A stretch of 64,000 nucleotides of DNA from Stenotrophomonas humi (GCF_001431415.1 NZ_LDJI01000001.1:1-64000); one strand, 5' to 3'. Counted from the first letter of the stretch, positions 1 to 8,706 are shown. A program made the numbers and translations. The notes: generated by a model not told the origin, from the letters alone.

Positions 1-244
1 CATCGACCAGCGCGTGATGGAGGCCTCGGTGCACGTCACCTGGGCGCAGCACGTGCTCGGACCGGCGCGGATGGTCCTCCCCGTGCCGCACGCCAGCGCC
101 GACGGAGCGGCAGCGCAGTGGATCGGCATGCCGCTGAGTGCGCTGGTGCGGCTGGAATTCCTGCAGGCCGAACGCGGGCAATGGATTGGGCAGAACACCG
201 CCAACGGCGCGGTCGGCAAGACCCTGGCGATGCTCGCCGCCGCG
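1..244. repeat. left arm of a fold-back inverted duplication (probable contig-end artefact)
   Basis: Base x matches the complement of base 489-x from the window edge to a perfect 32-base palindrome at 229-260. By hand I count 18 mismatches and no indels over 244 positions, about 93% identity. Mismatches become commoner away from the centre. The eight closest to the centre (96, 105, 120, 126, 146, 150, 174, 189) all read G on this arm. The right arm encodes a continuous, family-like dehydrogenase; the left arm carries unlikely substitutions such as Trp, Arg and Gly in conserved hydrophobic positions. I infer a hairpin read end of low quality joined to a contig. A true inverted duplication is less likely. 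Confidence 0.8.
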
Positions 245-730
245 CGCGGCGGCGAGCATCGCCAGGGTCTTGCCGACCGCGCCGTTGGCGGTGTTCTGCA
301 CAATCCATTGCCCGGGTTCGGCCTGCAGGAATTCCAGCAGCATCAGCGCACTCAGCGGCATGGCGATCAACTGCGCTGCCGCTTCGTCGGCGATGGCGTC
401 CGGCACGGGGATGACCATCCGCGCCGGTGCGATGAAGTGCTCCGCCCAGGTGCCGTGCACCGAGGCCGCCATCACGCGCTGGCCGATGGCGATGCCTTCA
501 ACGCCCTCGCCCAAGGCATCGACGGTGCCCACCGCTTCACTGCCGCCGATGGCCGGCAACGTGGGCTTGTAACCGTACTTGCCGCGGATGGTCCACAGGT
601 CGTGGTTGTGGATGGGCGCGAGGATCGTCTTGATCCGCACTTCGCCCGCGCCGGGCTGCGGCACCGGGCTCTCGCCCAATGCCAGCACGTCGGCCGGTTC
701 ACCAAAGGTGGTGTGGATGGCGCTGCGCAT
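245..730 (-). CDS. zinc-independent MDR-family oxidoreductase (quinone or enoyl reductase-like), 3' end lost
   Basis: The gene reads from ATG at 730, with GGAG just upstream, for about 162 residues. It begins MRSAIHTTFGEPADVL and contains the GroES-like fold of medium-chain dehydrogenases (GEVRIKTILAPIHNHDLWTIRGKY cut short here; then a GGSEAVGTV segment and QRVMAAS) followed by the start of the nucleotide-binding domain (QNTANGAVGK). It resembles the 2-enoyl thioester reductase/quinone oxidoreductase branch, which lacks catalytic zinc. The family is about 320-340 residues, so roughly half is missing because the sequence folds back at base 245. It is the last visible gene of the leftward tetR-DJ1-ohr group. 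Substrate unknown. Confidence 0.7.
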
Positions 731-748
731 GATGGTCTCCGGTAGGGT

Positions 749-1159
749 TCAGACGGCAGTGACGTGCAGGCGCACGTCGATGTTGCCGCGTGTGGCATTG
801 GAGTACGGGCAGATGTGGTGCGCGGCTTCGACCAGGCGCTGCGCATCGGCCTGGTCCAGGCCCTTCACTTCAACGTGCAGGTCGATGTCCAGCGCGTAGC
901 CGCCTTCGGCGGTCTGGCCGATGCCCACTTCCACCGACGTTGCCGTGCCGCTGGGCTGCAGTTGCAGCTTCTTGGCGGCCACCGGCAAGGCGTTGTCGAA
1001 GCAGGCAGCGTAGCCCAGTGCGAACAGCTGCTCGGGGTTGGCGCCGGCCTTGCCGGAGCCCGGCAAGGCGAGGTCGAGCGTGAGGCTGCCGTCGTCCAGT
1101 GCGGTGCGGCCAGCGCGGCCACCGGTGGAAGTGGCGCGGGTTTTGTAGAAGATTTTCAT
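749..1159 (-). CDS. ohr: organic hydroperoxide resistance protein (Ohr/OsmC family)
   Basis: This is a 136-residue thiol peroxidase that reduces organic and lipid hydroperoxides in the cytoplasm, using lipoylated proteins as reductant in known family members. Both reactive cysteines are visible, in GYAACFDNAL (near residue 54) and HHICPYSNATRGNI (near 118). Length is typical. The ATG at 1159 has AAGGAA seven bases upstream. No OhrR repressor is adjacent; the gene lies 18 bases before the MDR oxidoreductase and about 145 bases after the DJ-1 gene, so control by the nearby TetR protein is possible but not shown. Confidence 0.92.
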   Translation of the reverse strand: MKIFYKTRATSTGGRAGRTALDDGSLTLDLALPGSGKAGANPEQLFALGYAACFDNALPVAAKKLQLQPSGTATSVEVGIGQTAEGGYALDIDLHVEVKGLDQADAQRLVEAAHHICPYSNATRGNIDVRLHVTAV

Positions 1160-1251
1160 TACCGGTTCCTTGGGGGAATGTGGGTGCGGCCGATGCGATG
1201 GAGTGGCATGGGCTACCCAGCGGATTGCTTCAATGAAAGTGACGGTGTTGC

Positions 1252-1276
1252 GGGTGTTGCGCTCGGCACAACACCC
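1252..1276 (-). terminator. weak hairpin between the DJ-1 gene and ohr
   Basis: GGGTGTTG at 1252-1259 pairs with CAACACCC at 1269-1276 around a nine-base loop. On the minus strand no proper T tract follows, so it may be a weak terminator, a processing hairpin, or nothing. It sits in the only sizeable gap of the leftward group. Confidence 0.3.
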
Positions 1277-1304
1277 ATCAAGCCGACTGCGGGATTACGG
1301 ATGC

Positions 1305-1982
1305 TCAGGCCAACTGCGCGAGCAAGGCCTTGGCGACGGCTTCAGAGCTGGCCGGGTTCTGCCCGGTCACCAGATGACCGTCGGTCAGCACGAACGACTG
1401 CCAATCCGGCCCCTTGGCGTAGTTGCCGCCGAGGCGCGCGAACTCGTCTTCGATCAGGAACGGCACCACCGCGCTCAGGCCTACCGCGTCTTCCTCGCTG
1501 TTGGAGAAGCCGGTGACCTTGCGGCCGGCGACCAGTGGTTTGCCGTCAGCGCTGCGTGCGGCGATCAATGCACCGGGCGCGTGGCAGACCAGCCCCAGCG
1601 GCTTGTTGGCGCGGTCGAAGGTTTCGATCAACGCGATGGAATCGGCATCACGCGCCAGATCCCACAGCGGCCCGTGGCCGCCCGGGTAGAACACCGCGTC
1701 GAACTGCGCGGGGTCGATCTGCTTCAGCGGCAACGTCGTCGCCAGGTGCTGCTGCGCGGCGCTGTCCTTGCGGAAGCGCTCGGTGGCGGGTGTCTGCGCA
1801 TCAGGCGCGTCGCTGTGCGGATCCAGCGGCGGCTGGCCGCCCGCCGGCGATGCCAGGGTGATTTCGGCGCCGGCATCCTTGAACACGTAATAAGGTGCGG
1901 CGAACTCCTCCAGCCAGAAACCGGTCTTGCGCCCGGTGTCGCCGAGCTGGTCGTGCGAAGTCAGTACGAACAGGACTTTCAT
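1305..1982 (-). CDS. DJ-1/PfpI-family protein (HchA-like, type 1 glutamine amidotransferase fold)
   Basis: A 225-residue protein beginning MKVLFVLTSHDQLGDTGRKTGFW, typical of the HchA/YDR533C-like branch of DJ-1 proteins. The nucleophile elbow cysteine is in LGLVCHAPGAL (near residue 132), the upstream acid region in FYPGGHGPLWDL, and the N-terminal glutamate in FWLEE. Family members act as glyoxalase III or protective chaperones against reactive carbonyls; which applies here cannot be told. It starts 10 bases after the tetR stop, so the two are very probably cotranscribed. Confidence 0.85.
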   Translation of the reverse strand: MKVLFVLTSHDQLGDTGRKTGFWLEEFAAPYYVFKDAGAEITLASPAGGQPPLDPHSDAPDAQTPATERFRKDSAAQQHLATTLPLKQIDPAQFDAVFYPGGHGPLWDLARDADSIALIETFDRANKPLGLVCHAPGALIAARSADGKPLVAGRKVTGFSNSEEDAVGLSAVVPFLIEDEFARLGGNYAKGPDWQSFVLTDGHLVTGQNPASSEAVAKALLAQLA

Positions 1983-1992
1983 GGCAGTACCT

Positions 1993-2625
1993 TCAATCGT
2001 TGGGGGGAGAAAGGCGCGCGGCGGTGTTGCCGCACGTCAGCAGGTGTTCGGTGGCCTCACGCGCCTGCCGCAGCGGCAGACGGTCCTGACTGAGCTTGGA
2101 CAGCAGCGCCGCGCCCAGCCACATCTGATAGAGCACGCGCGCGACATCGAGCGCGGCTTTGCCGGCGGGCAGCGAGCCATCGGTGCGGCCTTCCTCGACC
2201 AGCGCGGCGATGCGCTGCAGCAGGCGCTGCACACCATCGTCGAGCACGCGCCGCATGTCCTCGGACAGGTCCGCGACCTCGGCGGCAAGCTTCACCACCA
2301 GGCATTCCTCGGCCCAGCCCTGCGCCGGATCGGCCGGGTCACGCGCCCAGGCATCCCAGTAGCGCATCAACCGCTGCTGGCCGTTGCCGCCCTCGGCCAG
2401 CAGCAGCTCCAGCTTGCGCCCGTAGTCGTCTACGTACTGTTGCAGCAGCTCGCAGCCGAACGCTTCCTTGGACGAGAAGTAGTGATAGAACGAGCCCTTG
2501 GGCACCGCGCAGGCCTTGAGAATTTCCTGCAGACCCAGCGCGGCAAAGCCCTTCTGCAGGACCAGCCGGTAGCCGGTATCAAGGATGTGCTGGCGGGTTG
2601 CCTGGGCTTTGGGAGAGAGGTTCAT
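1993..2625 (-). CDS. TetR/AcrR-family transcriptional repressor
   Basis: The 210-residue protein starts at ATG 2625 (MNLSPKAQATRQHIL). An upstream in-frame extension would run through the operator and is unlikely. The N-terminal helix-turn-helix is clear: ILDTGYRLVLQKGFAALG, then LQEILKACAVPKGSFYHYF. The C-terminal two thirds is an all-helical ligand domain with a cysteine in WAEECLVVK, which could sense electrophiles as NemR-like proteins do; that is inference. It heads the leftward group tetR, DJ-1, ohr, MDR and lies 18 bases from a palindromic operator, which suggests autorepression. Confidence 0.9.
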   Translation of the reverse strand: MNLSPKAQATRQHILDTGYRLVLQKGFAALGLQEILKACAVPKGSFYHYFSSKEAFGCELLQQYVDDYGRKLELLLAEGGNGQQRLMRYWDAWARDPADPAQGWAEECLVVKLAAEVADLSEDMRRVLDDGVQRLLQRIAALVEEGRTDGSLPAGKAALDVARVLYQMWLGAALLSKLSQDRLPLRQAREATEHLLTCGNTAARLSPPND

Positions 2626-2643
2626 GGGGTGAACTGTACTCCG

Positions 2644-2662
2644 AATAGACCGGTCGTCTATT
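2644..2662 (-). promoter_or_regulatory. palindromic operator for the TetR repressor
   Basis: AATAGAC, five bases, then GTCTATT form a perfect 7+7 inverted repeat 18 bases upstream of the tetR start. It is followed (2660-2684) by a near-direct repeat, TTAATGGTGGA then TTAAATGGTGGA. A TAGACC-centred palindrome next to a TetR gene is typical of the NemR-type group. Position fits repression of the leftward promoter. Confidence 0.65.
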
Positions 2663-2786
2663 AATGGTGGATTAAATGGTGGATTACTGGGCTGGTGGGG
2701 TTTGCGTTCGGCGAGAGCTGCGCTGGCCGAGGCCGACAGAGCTGGTGAAGGCACCGGTGACGGAATAGGGAAGAGTGTGCATGGAC

Positions 2787-2935
2787 GCCCCCTTCTTCCC
2801 TGCGGGAGAAGGTGCCCCGGAGGGTGGAAGAGGGGGGCTTTGAGGCTTTGGCTTTGGTTTGGACCATGAGAACTTCACCAGACCGGCTTCGATCTACCCT
2901 CTCCCAACCCCTCTCCCGCAAAGGGAGAGGGGCCA
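2787..2935 (+). repeat. composite intergenic repeat, copy 1
   Basis: Two GC-rich palindromic modules flank a variable middle. The first is CTTCCCTGCGGGAGAAGGTG followed by a G-rich stretch; the second is CCCTCTCCCAACCCCTCTCC with GGGAGAGG. The same modules, in the same order but inverted, occur at 42312-42470. The 575-base gap 2626-3200 otherwise holds only the TetR operator and a CA-rich, lower-GC stretch before aroQ in which I see no clear promoter. Confidence 0.65.
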
Positions 2936-3200
2936 AGGCAAATGCCCTGCTCCCCAACTTCGCTCATTTCCCGGCAAAACCCGCGCATCAGGCCGCCCCA
3001 CATTTGCCGGCCTACCGCCCCATCCCAACTGCCAACCAGACAAAGCCCCTCCCCACCCGGCTCCCAGGCACTGCCGCACATACAAACCCGGAACCCCGTC
3101 AAAATTCAAACAAACGATTAAAACGAGGCTAATTTCGTCGAACTGGACAGCATTCCCGGCTTCCCTCACACTGCCGCCCTTTCCCGCCGACCGCTGGATC

Positions 3201-3647
3201 ATGGCAAAACTGTTGGTCCTCCATGGCCCCAATCTGAACCTGCTGGGCACCCGCGAACCGGATGTCTACGGCCACACCACGCTGCCGCAGATCGACGCGG
3301 CGCTGGCGGCGCAGGCGCAGCAGGCGGGGCACCAGGTCGAGCACCTGCAATCCAACGCCGAGCATGTGCTGGTGGATCGTGTGCAGGCCGCGCGTGGCGA
3401 TGGAACCGCTTTCATCCTGATCAACCCGGCGGCCTTCACGCATACCTCGGTCGCCCTGCGCGATGCGTTGGCAGCGGTGGCCATCCCGTTCATCGAGATC
3501 CACCTGTCCAACCCGCACACCCGTGAGCCGTTCCGCCAGCACAGCTATCTCAGCGACAAGGCGGTAGGCGTGATCTGCGGCTTTGGCGCCGACAGCTACC
3601 GCTACGCCATGGATGCGGCATTGACGCGCCTGGTGGCGGCCGCATGA
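3201..3647 (+). CDS. aroQ: 3-dehydroquinate dehydratase, type II
   Basis: A 148-residue enzyme of the shikimate pathway that dehydrates 3-dehydroquinate to 3-dehydroshikimate; type II enzymes form dodecamers. Signatures include [21 protein letters not shown] at the N terminus (active-site Asn, Arg and Tyr), [30 protein letters not shown] and the catalytic histidine in [15 protein letters not shown]. Length is normal. The ATG at 3201 aligns with the family start; longer frames upstream run through the repeat. The stop overlaps the next start by four bases, and accB-accC follow, a common arrangement in proteobacteria apart from the inserted small gene. Confidence 0.97.
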   Translation: MAKLLVLHGPNLNLLGTREPDVYGHTTLPQIDAALAAQAQQAGHQVEHLQSNAEHVLVDRVQAARGDGTAFILINPAAFTHTSVALRDALAAVAIPFIEIHLSNPHTREPFRQHSYLSDKAVGVICGFGADSYRYAMDAALTRLVAAA

Positions 3648-4072
3648 AGCCCGTGCGGCAATGGCTGACCGCCCTGGCGTTGGGCTGCCTGCCGCTTGCG
3701 GCGGCACAGGCCGGCAGCGTTGACCGCGCTGCCGAAGGCATCGATTGCGCGACCGCTACCAGCACGATGGAACACGATCTGTGCGCATCTGACCGCGCCG
3801 AAGACGCCGACGCCTTGTTGAACACTGCTTACGGCCAGGCCCGCCAGCAGTTGCGGCAGCAGGCCGCAGACGGCAGCTGCACGCATTGCACCGACGCCGA
3901 GCAGCAGCTGGTTGTCGCGCAGCGCGCCTGGATCCAGCTGCGCGACAAGGATTGCGACGCGGTGTACGCCTTTCATGCCGATGGCACCTCGCGCAACGGC
4001 GCGCGGATGCACTGTCTCACCACCCACGCGCAGGACCGTACGCGGCAGCTGCGCGATTTCTACGAACTTTGA
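3644..4072 (+). CDS. secreted LprI-like protein (DUF1311)
   Basis: A 142-residue protein with a Sec signal peptide ([20 protein letters not shown], cleavage near AQA-G). The mature part has the DUF1311/LprI pattern: [17 protein letters not shown], then [13 protein letters not shown], then [17 protein letters not shown], with paired cysteines. Some family members inhibit lysozyme; most are unstudied. It starts inside the aroQ stop (ATGA overlap) and ends 53 bases before accB, so it is translationally coupled to aroQ although nothing links it to shikimate or lipid synthesis. Confidence 0.8.
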   Translation: MKPVRQWLTALALGCLPLAAAQAGSVDRAAEGIDCATATSTMEHDLCASDRAEDADALLNTAYGQARQQLRQQAADGSCTHCTDAEQQLVVAQRAWIQLRDKDCDAVYAFHADGTSRNGARMHCLTTHAQDRTRQLRDFYEL

Positions 4073-4125
4073 CCCGGGCGCACCGCGCCTTCTCCTTACC
4101 GCTTAATAGAACGAAAGAGGCCCTC

Positions 4126-4599
4126 ATGGATCTGCGCAAAATCAAGAAGCTCATCGACCTGCTGGAAGAATCGAACCTGGCCGAGATCGAGATCAAGGAA
4201 GGTGAAGAATCGGTGCGCCTGTCGCGCAATCCGGTTGGCACCTATGTCGCCGCACCGGCACCGGTCTACGCCGCGCCGGCCGCTGCCGCCCCGGCCATGC
4301 CGATGAGCGGCCCGACCGAAGCCTCCACCGGCGGCACCGCCAAGCCGGGCAACGCCCTGCCGGAAGGCCACGTGCAGCGCGCGCCGATGGTCGGCACCTT
4401 CTACTCGTCCTCGTCGCCGGACAAGCCGGCATTCGTCAGCGTCGGCCAGACCGTCAAGGCCGGTGAAACCCTGGCCATCATCGAGGCGATGAAGATGTTC
4501 AACCCGATCGAGGCCGAAGTGTCCGGCACCGTGGTGGCCATCCTTGGCGAGAACGGCAGCCCGGTGGAATTCGACCAGCCGCTGTTCGTGATTGCCTGA
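4126..4599 (+). CDS. accB: biotin carboxyl carrier protein of acetyl-CoA carboxylase
   Basis: A 157-residue BCCP. It carries biotin between the carboxylase (AccC) and the carboxyltransferase (AccAD) in the first committed step of fatty acid synthesis. The N terminus ([20 protein letters not shown]) is the dimer segment, an Ala/Pro-rich hinge follows at about residues 38-80, and the C-terminal biotinyl domain carries the acceptor lysine in EAMKMFNP. The start has AAAGAGG upstream. accC follows 10 bases downstream. Confidence 0.97.
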   Translation: MDLRKIKKLIDLLEESNLAEIEIKEGEESVRLSRNPVGTYVAAPAPVYAAPAAAAPAMPMSGPTEASTGGTAKPGNALPEGHVQRAPMVGTFYSSSSPDKPAFVSVGQTVKAGETLAIIEAMKMFNPIEAEVSGTVVAILGENGSPVEFDQPLFVIA

Positions 4600-4609
4600 G
4601 GCGCCGGCC

Positions 4610-5977
4610 ATGCTCGACAAGGTCGTTATCGCCAACCGGGGTGAAATCGCGCTGCGCATTCTGCGCGCGTGCCACACCCTTGGCATCCGCACGGTCGCGG
4701 TGCACTCCACCGTCGACCGCAATCTCAAGCACGTGGCCATGGCCGACGAGTCGGTCTGCATCGGCCCGGCACCGTCGTCGGAAAGCTACCTCAACATCCC
4801 GGCACTGATCGCCGCGGCCGAGGTCACCGACGCCCAGGCCATCCACCCCGGTTACGGCTTCCTCTCCGAGAACGCCGACTTTGCCGAGCGCGTGGAGCAG
4901 TCCGGCTTCATCTTCATCGGCCCGCGTGCGGAAACCATCCGCCTGATGGGCGACAAGGTGGAAGCAATCCGCGCGATGAAGGCTGCCGGCGTGCCGTGCG
5001 TGCCCGGCTCGGGCGGCCCGCTGGGTGAGGATATCGTCGCCAACACCAAGATCGCCCGTGAGATCGGCTACCCGGTCATCATCAAGGCATCGGGCGGCGG
5101 CGGCGGCCGCGGCATGCGCGTGGTGCATGTCGAAGCCTCGTTGAAGGCCTCCATCGAAACCACCAAGTCCGAAGCCAAGGCCGCGTTCGGCAATGGCGAG
5201 GTCTACATGGAGAAGTACCTGGAGAATCCGCGTCACGTGGAAATCCAGGTGCTGGCCGATGGCCAGGGCAACGCCATCCACCTGGGTGAGCGCGACTGCT
5301 CGATGCAGCGCCGTCACCAGAAGGTGGTGGAAGAAGCACCGGCACCGGGCATCACCGCCGAGCTGCGCGAGCAGATCGGCAAGGTCTGCGTGGAAGCCTG
5401 CATCCGCATCGGCTACCGCGGCGCCGGCACGTTCGAGTTCCTGTTCGAGGACGGCAAGTTCTACTTCATCGAAATGAACACCCGCGTGCAGGTGGAACAT
5501 CCGGTGACGGAGATGGTGACCGGCATCGACCTGGTCGCCGAGCAGCTGCGCATCGCCTCGGGCCAGAAGCTGACCATCAAGCAGAGCGACGTGGTGCTGC
5601 ATGGTCATGCCATCGAGTGCCGCATCAACGCCGAGGACGCGGAAACCTTCATTCCGAGCCCCGGCCTGATCACCGGCTTCTACCCGCCGGGTGGCCCGGG
5701 TGTGCGCGTGGATACGCACATCTACGCCGGCTACAAGGTGCCGCCGAACTACGATTCGATGATCGGCAAGCTGATCGTGCACGGCCCGGACCGCGACACC
5801 GCCATCGCGCGCATGCGCGTGGCGTTGAGTGAGATGGTCGTGGACGGCATCAAGACCAACGTCGCCCTGCAGCAGCGCATCATGCGTGACAAGGGCTTCC
5901 AGGCCGGTGGACAGAACATCCACTACCTGGAAAAGCGTCTGGCCGAGCGCAAGAACCAGTCGATCGCCTTGACCTGA
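4610..5977 (+). CDS. accC: acetyl-CoA carboxylase, biotin carboxylase subunit
   Basis: A 455-residue ATP-grasp enzyme that carboxylates biotin on AccB. Visible are [20 protein letters not shown], the [15 protein letters not shown] motif, the glycine-rich ATP loop [31 protein letters not shown], and the metal/catalytic segment [16 protein letters not shown]. Length matches the family. The ATG at 4610 is preferred over an upstream in-frame TTG because it begins exactly at the conserved N terminus. It ends the aroQ-accC transcript, which is closed by the terminator at 6004. Confidence 0.97.
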   Translation: MLDKVVIANRGEIALRILRACHTLGIRTVAVHSTVDRNLKHVAMADESVCIGPAPSSESYLNIPALIAAAEVTDAQAIHPGYGFLSENADFAERVEQSGFIFIGPRAETIRLMGDKVEAIRAMKAAGVPCVPGSGGPLGEDIVANTKIAREIGYPVIIKASGGGGGRGMRVVHVEASLKASIETTKSEAKAAFGNGEVYMEKYLENPRHVEIQVLADGQGNAIHLGERDCSMQRRHQKVVEEAPAPGITAELREQIGKVCVEACIRIGYRGAGTFEFLFEDGKFYFIEMNTRVQVEHPVTEMVTGIDLVAEQLRIASGQKLTIKQSDVVLHGHAIECRINAEDAETFIPSPGLITGFYPPGGPGVRVDTHIYAGYKVPPNYDSMIGKLIVHGPDRDTAIARMRVALSEMVVDGIKTNVALQQRIMRDKGFQAGGQNIHYLEKRLAERKNQSIALT

Positions 5978-6003
5978 TCAAGTGCGGCGACAGGCATGGA
6001 AGA

Positions 6004-6025
6004 AGGCGGGGAAACCCGCCTTTTT
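6004..6025 (+). terminator. intrinsic terminator of the aroQ-accBC transcript
   Basis: GGCGGG, loop GAAA, CCCGCC, then TTTTT (6021-6025), 27 bases after the accC stop. Confidence 0.9.
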
Positions 6026-6084
6026 CTTTGTCCGGCGTTTGTGGTCGCAGGTGAAGCCAATGCAGATCACCTGACCTTGCACAC

Positions 6085-8157
6085 TCACGCTGCCGCCTGA
6101 TCCCTGTAACTGCCAAACGCCTCCGCCGTTGCAGGACGCCCCAGGAAAAATCCCTGCAGCGTGTCGCACCCCAGCGACAGCAGGAACTCGCGCTGCGCGG
6201 CGGTTTCAACTCCCTCGGCCACCACTTTGATGTTCAACGCGCGGGCCAGGGCGATGATCGACGAAACGATGGCCGCATCTTCCTCGTTGCTCTCCAGGTC
6301 GCGCACGAATGCGCGGTCGATCTTCAGTTCCGCCGCCGGCATGCGCTTGAGATACAGCAGGCTGGAGTAGCCGGTGCCGAAATCGTCGATGGCGATCTTG
6401 ACGCCCATCGCGGTGAGGCTGTTCAGCACTTCCAGGCTGGCATCGACGTCCTTCATCGCCGTGGTCTCGGTGACCTCAAGCGTCAGGTACCGCGCGTCGA
6501 TGCCATGGCGTTCGATGATGTTGCGCACCGTCGCCACCAATGCCGGCGAATCGAACTGCAGCGGCGACAGGTTCACCGCCATCGACCACTGCGCATGACC
6601 CGCGTCGTGCCACTGCCGCAGCTGCCGGCAGGCCTGGTCCAGCACCCAGTCACCCATCGACAGGATCAGGCCGCTGCGCTCGGCAATCGGGATGAACACA
6701 TCCGGCGCCAGCAGGCCAAGCTCGGGGTGTTGCCAACGCAGCAATGCTTCGGCGCCGATGACGCCCTGCTCGGAGGCATCGAACTTGGGCTGGTAATGCA
6801 GCACCAGCTCACCGCGCTCCACCGCCTTGCGCAGGTCCTGCAGCAACCGTAGTTGGCGATTGGCATTGACCTGCATCGCCGCGGTGAAAAACGTGTAACC
6901 GTTCCGGCCGAGCTGCTTGGTGTGGTACATGGCCACGTCGGCATGCGCCATCAGCTCGCGCTCGTTGCTGGCATCGCTGGGATACAGCGCGATGCCGAGG
7001 CTGGCGCTGACCTGCAGCTCGGCGGTGTCGATCAGGAAAGGCTGTGCGGCCGCTTCCACGACCCGCTCGGCAATCACCAGCGCATCGTCCGGGCTGTCCA
7101 CCGTCAATGCCATGACGAACTCATCGCCGCCCAGCCGCGCGAAGGTGTCCTGCGGCCCCAGCAAGCCACCGATGCGGCGCGCCACGGCGATCAGCAGGCG
7201 ATCACCCAGCTGATGGCCGTAGGCATCGTTGATGGTCTTGAAACCATCCAGGTCGCAGAAGATGACCGCCACCGCGCGGCCTTCCTGCTGCGCGCGCTTG
7301 ATCGCCTGCTCCATGCGGTCCTGCAGCAGCATGCGGTTGGGCAACTGGGTCAGCGGGTCGTGCAGTGCGGCCTGCACCAGTTTCTGGTTGGCATCGGCCA
7401 GCGAGTCTGCCAGCACACCGGTGCGCTCACGCATGCGACGGTCGAACAGCGAGGCGATCAGCGCGATGCCCAGCGTCGCCACCGTGGTGACGATGACCAG
7501 CACCGCCAGCCACTGCGTATCGATGCCGCCGGTACGTACCGCGCCGCACACGCTGCCCACGGGGAAACGCGCGGCGGCCATGCCGGTGTAATGCATGCCC
7601 ACGATGGCCAGCCCCATCAGCAACGAGGCGAGTCCACGCATGCGCAGCGTTCTGCGGTGCTCGTTGCGCAGGCGGAAGGCAATCCACAGGGCCGCGCCCG
7701 AGGCGGCGATGGCCAGCGCGATGGAAGCGATGAACCAGCCGAGGTGATAGTCGATGCCCGGCTGCATGCGCAGTGCCGACATGCCCAGGTAATGCATGGC
7801 CGCGATGGCCAGGCCCATCAACACCGCACCGGCCAGCAACTGCCAGCCCGGCAGGCTGGGCCGCGACACCAGCCACAGCGCATAGGCCGATGCGCCCACC
7901 GATACCGCCAGCGACCACAGCGTGATGGCCAGGTCGTAGCCCAGCGGGATCGGCAGATCAAACGCCAGCATGCCGATGAAATGCATGGACCAGATGCCCA
8001 GGCCCATCGCTGCGGCACCGCCGACCAGCCACCAGCGCGCCACCCGGCCTTGTGCGGTTGCCAGGCGGCCGGCCATGTCCAGAGCGGTATAGGAGGCCAG
8101 TACGGCCACTACGATCGAAAACACGACCAACGTCTGGTCGTAGGTGGCAATCAACAT
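6085..8157 (-). CDS. membrane MHYT-GGDEF-EAL cyclic-di-GMP enzyme
   Basis: A 690-residue protein started at ATG 8157 (MLIATYDQTLVVFS), the usual beginning of MHYT sensors. The N-terminal seven-helix MHYT domain shows three motif repeats, MHFIGML (near 58), MHYLGMSAL (near 120) and MHYTGMAAA (near 185); in this family they are proposed to bind metal and sense gas or redox state. A GGDEF domain with an intact RLGGDEF (near 342) and an EAL domain with intact EALLRW (near 468), LEVTET and DDFGTGYSSL follow. Both active sites look complete, so it could make or degrade c-di-GMP. It is transcribed alone; the right-hand neighbour is closed by its own terminator. Confidence 0.92.
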   Translation of the reverse strand: MLIATYDQTLVVFSIVVAVLASYTALDMAGRLATAQGRVARWWLVGGAAAMGLGIWSMHFIGMLAFDLPIPLGYDLAITLWSLAVSVGASAYALWLVSRPSLPGWQLLAGAVLMGLAIAAMHYLGMSALRMQPGIDYHLGWFIASIALAIAASGAALWIAFRLRNEHRRTLRMRGLASLLMGLAIVGMHYTGMAAARFPVGSVCGAVRTGGIDTQWLAVLVIVTTVATLGIALIASLFDRRMRERTGVLADSLADANQKLVQAALHDPLTQLPNRMLLQDRMEQAIKRAQQEGRAVAVIFCDLDGFKTINDAYGHQLGDRLLIAVARRIGGLLGPQDTFARLGGDEFVMALTVDSPDDALVIAERVVEAAAQPFLIDTAELQVSASLGIALYPSDASNERELMAHADVAMYHTKQLGRNGYTFFTAAMQVNANRQLRLLQDLRKAVERGELVLHYQPKFDASEQGVIGAEALLRWQHPELGLLAPDVFIPIAERSGLILSMGDWVLDQACRQLRQWHDAGHAQWSMAVNLSPLQFDSPALVATVRNIIERHGIDARYLTLEVTETTAMKDVDASLEVLNSLTAMGVKIAIDDFGTGYSSLLYLKRMPAAELKIDRAFVRDLESNEEDAAIVSSIIALARALNIKVVAEGVETAAQREFLLSLGCDTLQGFFLGRPATAEAFGSYRDQAAA

Positions 8158-8240
8158 TGCAGATCCATCAACACAAACCCGATAAGTCGCCTCGGTATCG
8201 GCCAGCGGCGGGAAATCTTTCAGCCGCTGGCGATCGCCCA

Positions 8241-8264
8241 AAGAAAAAGCGGGGAAACCCCGCT
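8241..8264 (-). terminator. intrinsic terminator of the 8347-9665 gene pair
   Basis: On the minus strand AGCGGGG, loop TTT, CCCCGCT is followed by a T-rich tract (TTTTCTTT). It lies 83 bases past the stop at 8347. Confidence 0.85.
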
Positions 8265-8346
8265 CTTCTTTGCCTCGAAGCCGGCGCACTGCAGGCCGCG
8301 CACGTCTGGCGGCTTGCGCCGCGCCGGCAGGCCTGCGGATGCGCCG

Positions 8347-8706
8347 TTACTCGGCGGTCACCGCGGTGCCTTTGACCGGCTCGGTACCCAGCGGCGAGGA
8401 CGGATCCACCACGGTCACCGTTTCCACCGAGCCATCCGGCCAGACGATCTGGAAGCGGCTGCCCGGCTGCAGCGTGGAGAACGGCATGCCGCTCTGTGCA
8501 CGGTAAATGGCTGCCGCCTGGCTGGCACCGGCGCGACGCTGATCCGCATCGGACTTCACCGAGGTCAGTTTGACCTTGCTCATTTCCCGGTAACGGTCGT
8601 CGTAGGTGTCGATCAGCACGACGCCCACGGCACCTGCCGAGTAGGCGACAAACAACACCACCCAGATCCAGAATTTTGCTCCATGAAGGAGACGACGGTA
8701 GTTCAT
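8347..8706 (-). CDS. small membrane-anchored protein of unknown function
   Basis: A 119-residue protein with one N-terminal membrane segment (FWIWVVLFVAYSAGAVGVVL, about 12-31) and a soluble domain that should face the periplasm. The domain ends with a beta-rich stretch, RFQIVWPDGSVETVTVV, that recalls small SH3-like or RHS-type beta folds, but I recognise no family. Its ATG overlaps the stop of the upstream gene (ATGA), so translation is coupled and the two products may work together. Confidence 0.6.
   Translation of the reverse strand: MNYRRLLHGAKFWIWVVLFVAYSAGAVGVVLIDTYDDRYREMSKVKLTSVKSDADQRRAGASQAAAIYRAQSGMPFSTLQPGSRFQIVWPDGSVETVTVVDPSSPLGTEPVKGTAVTAE

Noticed and set aside
14..745. Rightward open frame of 243 codons at the left edge
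   Set aside because: It crosses the fold-back palindrome and runs antisense to the dehydrogenase gene; its protein has no family-like sequence.
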